Source: Actinomycetes bacterium | GTDB taxonomy: Bacteria; Actinomycetota; Actinomycetes; Mycobacteriales; Mycobacteriaceae | DNA length: 48,526 nucleotides | NCBI GenBank assembly: GCA_023404955.1 | Contig: JAEXZY010000009.1 | Span: 1 to 48,526, forward strand | Direction of reading: 5' to 3' | Part shown: in pieces, positions 44,472-48,526 of the stretch | Position numbering within the stretch: position 1 is the stretch's first letter | How the letters are laid out: the number at the start of each line of letters is the position of its first letter | Program-made: the position numbers and the translations under genes | Notes under the pieces: generated by a model | What the model saw: only the letters and a program-made list of their open reading frames with translations | Databases searched by the model: none | Told to the model about the DNA's origin: nothing

Positions 44472-44879
44472 ATGAACACCTTCGCAGACCGATTGAACAG
44501 GCTTTTCGACACCGTTTATCCGCCCGGACGCGGACCGCACACGTCCGCCGAGGTGGTCACGGCGCTCAAGGCGGAGGGGTTGACGATGTCGGCTCCCTAC
44601 CTGTCGCAGCTGAGATCGGGAAACCGGACCAATCCGTCCAGCACGACAATGGCCGCCTTGGCCAACTTCTTCCGCATCCGGCCAGAGTTCTTCACCGATG
44701 ATGCCTACTACGCGAAACTCGACCAGGAGCTGACGCTGCTGGCCGGCCTTCGCGACGAGGGGGTACGCCGGGTGGCCGCACGGACCATCGGACTGTCGCC
44801 GGAAGCGCAGCGCGATGTCGAAGAGAAAGTCGACGAATTGCGGCGCAAGGAACACCTCGCCGACAATGCATCGGTGTAG
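44472..44879 (+). CDS. espR: EspR nucleoid-associated regulator
   Basis: 135-aa DNA-binding protein. It matches M. tuberculosis EspR (Rv3849) as I recall it almost word for word: RLNRLFDTVYPPGRGPHTSA, then SAPYLSQLRSGNRTNPS and MAALANFFRI, the N-terminal helix-turn-helix, followed by a helical dimerisation domain ending in EEKVDELRRKEH. EspR binds DNA as dimers of dimers and activates the espACD locus and many cell-wall genes. The C-terminal domain is more divergent from the M. tuberculosis protein than the HTH. It is preceded by an AT-rich spacer with an inverted repeat and followed by a secreted protein gene. Confidence 0.97.
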   Translation: MNTFADRLNRLFDTVYPPGRGPHTSAEVVTALKAEGLTMSAPYLSQLRSGNRTNPSSTTMAALANFFRIRPEFFTDDAYYAKLDQELTLLAGLRDEGVRRVAARTIGLSPEAQRDVEEKVDELRRKEHLADNASV

Positions 44880-44916
44880 TCGAGACCGCCTCGACCCACC
44901 GAGACCGGACACAGCT

Positions 44917-46299
44917 ATGGGGCCATCGGCCCGGCAGCCCAGTCACCGCCCCGTGCCGGCATGGCGGTATGTCGCCGCGGGCGGCGCGATCTCTTCGATC
45001 CTCGTCGTCTTCGGTGGAGGTGGAGCCGTTGCGTACGCCGACGATCGGGCGCCAAGCGCCGTCGACTCAGGCAGCAGAGACAGCCCCTCCAGCACCGACC
45101 GCTCGGAAGACACGTCACCCCGGGAACCGGTCAGGGAATCATCGTCGTCGCAGACAGAGGCAGCGGCCACGGACCCCGACGACGCCGAAGGTTCCGACGA
45201 GTCTCCGCGAACCGAGGACGTCGCCCTGCCGTCTGAAGAGACGGACACGCCCACGGACAGCCCTGTGGAATCGTCGCCGGCGATACCAGACGATGTGTCG
45301 CCCGGGGAGAACCCGACAATCGACCGGCCCGTCGAGGACACCGGCTCCGGCACCGAGACCAATTCCTCGACCCCTGTGTCAGAGTCGCCCTCAGGCGCCA
45401 CCGCGACCACGACGGTGTCGACCGCAGACGACGCCGCCGCGGGGATCACAGCAGACCCGGTCAGCACCGACGCCCCGAGTGTGTCCGTGCCTGCCGGCGA
45501 CCCCGCGCCCGCCTCCGTTGCCGACAGTGCCCCTGCCGCTGTCGATGCACCGATTGCGCCGGCGGTCGAAGCGAATAACGTCGTATCCGTTGCGGTTCCG
45601 GCAATTGTCACGACGGTCCCCCTCGTCTCGGTGACGGCGGCGATCGCACCGCCCAGCCTTCTGCAGTGGTTCGTCTTGTTGACCTGGGCCCAGCTGCAAT
45701 GGCTGATACAGCAGCAGCTGAGCGGCTCGGCCGTGACACCCGCTCTGAGTCGCCTCGGCGCCGCAGACTCCCGGCTGATGGGCGCTGGACTCCCGAACCC
45801 GTCCACGACGGCCTTTCTTCCGACGCAGTTCCCATGGCTGAGAACGACGCTGGACGCACTCCAAGGGATGCGGCTGCTCGGGCTTCCGATCGATCCTGCG
45901 ATGCTGCAGAGGACCTCGACGACCCTGGTGGCCGAGACGGCAACGCTACCCGCGTTCGTGAAAGCGCTCACGGATCAGGTGAGCGCTCGCTCGGGACGTC
46001 AATTGGGCGCCCCCTGCGTCGGCACGTTCATCCGCAGCGTCTCGATATGGGCATTGTTCACCGCTGCCGCCCTTGGGATCTTCGGCATGATCAGCATGAC
46101 GGGCCTCGGGACCATGGTCGGCTTCCGTCAGGCCAAGGCGGGCTACGCGCTGAGGGCTGCCGGCCTGGCTCGGTTCAGCGGCCCCGGTCCATTAGGCATC
46201 GTGCGGGACGCAGGGTTCGTTCAGATCGGGTTGCGGCGCTCGAGTGCCGAGCCGCCGCGCCTGCGGGTCATCGCCGCGCATCTGCGGGACAGCGCCTGA
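44917..46299 (+). CDS. Secreted Ser/Thr/Asp-rich protein with mycobacterial C-terminal module
   Basis: 460-aa protein. A basic N terminus and signal-like helix (VAAGGAISSILVVFGGGGAV, about 20-40, then AYADD) suggest export. Residues 45-200 are a disordered Ser/Thr/Asp/Glu/Pro-rich linker, then Ala/Val/Pro-rich segments (about 200-260) and a helical region (LLQWFVLLTWAQLQWLIQQQ). The C terminus has a membrane helix and then GFRQAKAGYALRAAGLARFS and GPGPLGIVRDAG, a module I recall at the ends of other mycobacterial surface proteins. The ATG at 44917 is 38 nt after espR, so it may be co-transcribed. Function unknown. Confidence 0.75.
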   Translation: MGPSARQPSHRPVPAWRYVAAGGAISSILVVFGGGGAVAYADDRAPSAVDSGSRDSPSSTDRSEDTSPREPVRESSSSQTEAAATDPDDAEGSDESPRTEDVALPSEETDTPTDSPVESSPAIPDDVSPGENPTIDRPVEDTGSGTETNSSTPVSESPSGATATTTVSTADDAAAGITADPVSTDAPSVSVPAGDPAPASVADSAPAAVDAPIAPAVEANNVVSVAVPAIVTTVPLVSVTAAIAPPSLLQWFVLLTWAQLQWLIQQQLSGSAVTPALSRLGAADSRLMGAGLPNPSTTAFLPTQFPWLRTTLDALQGMRLLGLPIDPAMLQRTSTTLVAETATLPAFVKALTDQVSARSGRQLGAPCVGTFIRSVSIWALFTAAALGIFGMISMTGLGTMVGFRQAKAGYALRAAGLARFSGPGPLGIVRDAGFVQIGLRRSSAEPPRLRVIAAHLRDSA

Positions 46300-46333
46300 C
46301 GGGAGTCTGCGGGTCAGCCTGGCGCGGGTCCGA

Positions 46334-47029
46334 TCAGACCTTCCATGACTGGCGCGTGGATCGAGATCGGCTCGCAGACGCGGGCGGCTTGCGGGACGGC
46401 TTTTGCGGACGCCCGTTGCTCTCCGGATATTTGCGTTCGGTGTCGAGCGCGAGTGCCGCACCGATAAGGTCCCTGAGGTCGGCATCGCTCAGCTGGGTTC
46501 CGTTGAGCACGCGCTGAATGGTGGTGCCGTCCCAAATGGTCTCCAGCATGAAAGCTGTCCGCTTCGAGACGTATGCCTCGATGGCGGACCGAGCACGATG
46601 CGACCATCGTTGTGCCAATTCACGATAGGCCGGCTCCCGGCCTGCCTCTGCAAGCAGCTCCCAGTCGAGGATCGCATTGCCGACGTCAGTGGTGAGGATC
46701 GTCGTCACCCGGAGCATCGCGTCGATCAATTCCTCGTCACAGGTGACGCGCGAAAAATAGTCCTCGTACTTCACCGAGACGGTCTCGACGTAGTGCGCGA
46801 ACGCGTCGAGGATCAGGGCGTCGAGGTTCTCGTAGTGGTAGGTGCTGCTTCCCAGCGCCACACCAGCCCGGCTGCACACCTTGCGATGGGTGACGCTCTT
46901 GACCCCGGACTCCTGAACAATCTCAAGTGCCGCCTCGACGAGCGCCGTCGCCGTCGCTTCCGAGCGACTACCCGACCTCTTCACCGTCGTCACGTTACCG
47001 CAGGTGGCGCGATCCCCATTGTGAGACAT
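46334..47029 (-). CDS. TetR-family regulator
   Basis: 231-aa regulator. The HTH is TALVEAALEIVQESGVKSVT then HRKVCSRAGVALGSSTYHYE (about 30-70). The ligand domain follows (about 80-205), with a basic, low-complexity C-terminal tail (PSRKPPASASRSRSTRQSWK). The ATG at 47029 was chosen; a GTG 36 nt downstream is also possible. It begins 20 nt after the SDR stop on the same strand, so it is probably co-transcribed with the SDR genes and may control them. Ligand unknown. Confidence 0.9.
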   Translation of the reverse strand: MSHNGDRATCGNVTTVKRSGSRSEATATALVEAALEIVQESGVKSVTHRKVCSRAGVALGSSTYHYENLDALILDAFAHYVETVSVKYEDYFSRVTCDEELIDAMLRVTTILTTDVGNAILDWELLAEAGREPAYRELAQRWSHRARSAIEAYVSKRTAFMLETIWDGTTIQRVLNGTQLSDADLRDLIGAALALDTERKYPESNGRPQKPSRKPPASASRSRSTRQSWKV

Positions 47030-47048
47030 CTGACGTTGATTCGCCGCG

Positions 47049-47900
47049 TCAGAGTTGCGGCGCCTTGAACGGCGCCATGGCCCCCGCGTCGACCACATGG
47101 GTGACGCCGGTGACGTACCGACCGGCATCGGACGCGAGGTAGAGGACCGCGTTGCTGATGTCCTCGGGCTCGACGAACGGCACTGGCAGGCCGTTCATCG
47201 CCTGAAGCGCCGCGAGTGAATCTTTCTGTGTGGCATTGTCTTTGCCGCCAGAGAACAGGCGGTTGTACGCGTCGTTATCGATCATCTTCGTGTTGACGTT
47301 CGTGGGGTTCACGCTGTTCACCCGAATCGAGTGCGGCGCCAATTCGGCAGCCAACGTTCGCATCAGTCCGTTGACCCCGTGCTTCGACGCTGAGTAGTGA
47401 CCGACGTTCAATTCGGCAACCAGACCCGAAATCGAGCTGATGAGGATGATCGAACCGCCGCGCCGCTGCCGTATCACTTGCGGGACCGTGGCCTTGATCG
47501 TGCGCCACACGCCCATGAGATTGACATCGAGTTGATCGCGTACCTGCTCCTCCGACAGTTCCCACATCGGAGCGATGCCGTTGACCGTGCCTGCATTGGC
47601 CACCACGATGTCGATGCCGCCGAACTCGTGGACCGCCGCCTCGACGGCTGCATCAAGGTCACCCGCGCTACGCACATCCGCTTCCAGCGTCACGATGCTG
47701 CCGCCCAGGTCGCGGACAGCTTGTGCCGTCTCGTCCAGATCCTTTCGACTACCCATGGGATAGGGCACCGTTGGGATCTGCGCGCAGATGTCCAGCGCGA
47801 CGATTGATGCTCCCGCCTCGGCGAGGCGCACTGCGTGCGAGCGACCCTGCCCGCGCGCCGCTCCGGTGATCAGCGCGACCTTGCCTTCCAGGTCGAACAT
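47049..47900 (-). CDS. Mycofactocin-coupled type short-chain dehydrogenase
   Basis: 283-aa SDR. The cofactor motif is VALITGAARGQGRSHAVRLA (TGxxxGxG, about 8-27), then IVALDICAQIP and the insertion YPMGSRKDLDETAQAV that marks the mycofactocin-coupled SDR subfamily, IVVANAGTVN and the catalytic Ser-Tyr-Lys (LISSISGLVAE; HYSASKHGVNG). C terminus GRYVTGVTHVVDAGAM. Members carry a tightly held NAD that is recycled by mycofactocin, and oxidise alcohols. No mft genes are in the window. GGAGGT precedes the ATG. Confidence 0.93.
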   Translation of the reverse strand: MFDLEGKVALITGAARGQGRSHAVRLAEAGASIVALDICAQIPTVPYPMGSRKDLDETAQAVRDLGGSIVTLEADVRSAGDLDAAVEAAVHEFGGIDIVVANAGTVNGIAPMWELSEEQVRDQLDVNLMGVWRTIKATVPQVIRQRRGGSIILISSISGLVAELNVGHYSASKHGVNGLMRTLAAELAPHSIRVNSVNPTNVNTKMIDNDAYNRLFSGGKDNATQKDSLAALQAMNGLPVPFVEPEDISNAVLYLASDAGRYVTGVTHVVDAGAMAPFKAPQL

Positions 47901-47933
47901 TGTTACCTCCGTATTCTTTTGTGATCAACAGCT

Positions 47934-48402
47934 TCAACGCCCCGCAAGTAGGCCTCCGTCGATGACGATCTCGGCGCCGGATACATAAGAGGCACGGTCA
48001 GACGCGAGGAACACGACGATCTCGGAAACCTCCGCGGGGTTGGCGAACCGGCGTAGAGGAATCTGCGCGATCACCGCCTCCGCCGCACCAGCCGGCAACC
48101 CGGACAATTCCTCTTCCAACATCGGGGTATCGATGTACCCGGGGTGAATGCTGTTGCATCGAATGCGTTCTGGCCCATAGGTGAAGGCCAGCGACTTGGT
48201 CAAGAGAGTGACCGCACCTTTCGACGCCGTGTAAGCGACATATCCGGTGGCACCCACCAGGCCGAAAATCGACGACACGTTGATGATCGATGGCGAGGCC
48301 GCTTGGCGCAGCAGGGGAAGCGCAGCTTTGGCACCGAGGAACACACCCGTCTGGTTGACGTCGACGGTGGCGCGCCACGACTCCTCAGTCGCATCGTCTA
48401 AG
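47934..48402 (-). pseudogene. 5'-truncated short-chain dehydrogenase
   Basis: SDR sequence is recognisable from LDDATEESWRATVDVNQTG (near 48400) to the stop at 47934: IINVSSIFGLVG supplies Ser, YVAYTASKGAVTLL the Tyr-x3-Lys pair, and RCNSIHPGYIDTPM and YVSGAEIVIDGGLL the C terminus. The N-terminal Rossmann half, with the glycine-rich TGxxxGxG and the NNAG strand, is missing although about 125 nt upstream are available, so it is not simply cut by the window edge. The frame stays open upstream but encodes no SDR sequence. Expression from a chance start such as the GTG/ATG near 48344 would give a cofactor-less fragment. It precedes the intact SDR in the same direction. Confidence 0.65.
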
Positions 48403-48526
48403 CCTCGATCCGTGGACTTGAGTGATTGATGTGTCTGCCGTGGCTGGTTGTCGTTTGGTGGGCTTGTGAGCGTGACGTAACCGCTGGTCTGCCCAGCTTT
48501 TCCCTGTGCGCTCCGGTAGGGGCCTA
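48403..48526. other. Unrecognised sequence at the right edge, possible mobile-element end
   Basis: This stretch does not continue the SDR gene and holds no complete gene. Base composition is less GC-biased than the neighbours and several stops occur in the + frames. It may be the edge of an insertion sequence or other rearranged DNA; no inverted repeat or target duplication can be seen because the other side lies outside the window. Confidence 0.35.

Overview
The window is high-GC actinobacterial DNA, most likely from a fast-growing environmental Mycobacterium (Mycolicibacterium-type). The strongest markers are a near-identical EspR homologue, an MmpS/MmpL pair, a 13E12-family DUF222-HNH protein, a deazaflavin-dependent nitroreductase (Ddn) homologue, a mycofactocin-type short-chain dehydrogenase and a GjpA-like secreted protein. 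The genus is inferred from memory of these families; no database was searched. No rRNA, tRNA, CRISPR array or complete transposon was seen.

Layout, left to right. (1) 0-5 kb: dctA, divergent from a CitA/DcuS-type histidine kinase and its response regulator (C4-dicarboxylate sensing and uptake), then a YVTN-type beta-propeller protein. (2) 5.2-8.9 kb: a stress-signalling island with two STAS proteins, a CsbD-like protein behind a possible SigF promoter, a GAF-SpoIIE phosphatase and, overlapping it by 13 nt, a stand-alone cobalamin-binding protein that carries the Wx9EH motif of CarH/LitR light sensors. (3) 8.9-13.9 kb: two small secreted proteins, a Cys-rich mini-protein, a GDT1/TMEM165-type cation transporter behind a convincing yybP-ykoY (Mn2+) riboswitch, a GNAT acetyltransferase, a ClC transporter and a Ddn-like protein. 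(4) 13.9-22.5 kb: a polar amino-acid ABC importer (ATPase plus fused binding protein-permease); a four-gene operon joined by 4-nt overlaps (flavin-binding oxidase-like, SnoaL-like, isochorismatase-like, alpha/beta hydrolase) divergent from a LysR regulator; a MOSC/renalase-like pair; small ORFs and an excalibur-domain secreted protein.

(5) 22.6-30 kb: an mmpS-mmpL operon divergent from a TetR regulator, a PhyH-type dioxygenase, the 13E12 protein and an aldo/keto reductase. (6) 30-34 kb: a phospholipid cluster transcribed leftwards (CDP-alcohol phosphatidyltransferase, acyltransferase, CdsA-like enzyme, ABCG-like half-transporter), which looks like a small make-and-export pathway for a phospholipid. 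(7) 34-41.2 kb: a GjpA-like protein with an 8+8 bp operator-like repeat upstream, a large ATPase-LuxR regulator, a WXG-like/DUF1023 hydrolase with a lipoprotein partner, and the remnant of an amine oxidase gene. (8) 41-48.5 kb: a small membrane protein, a Tat-lipoprotein acetamidase-like enzyme, GIY-YIG and HAD proteins, espR followed by a Ser/Asp-rich secreted protein, then a leftward operon of SDR fragment, SDR and TetR. The outermost SDR gene lacks its N-terminal Rossmann half and runs into unrecognised sequence at the right edge, which suggests a rearrangement or mobile-element junction.

The most promising unexplored system is the cobalamin/SpoIIE/STAS module, a plausible B12-based light or cobalamin input to the general stress response. 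Start codons were moved inward from the longest possible reading frame where a ribosome-binding site, an overlap with the upstream gene or the family's usual N terminus supported it.
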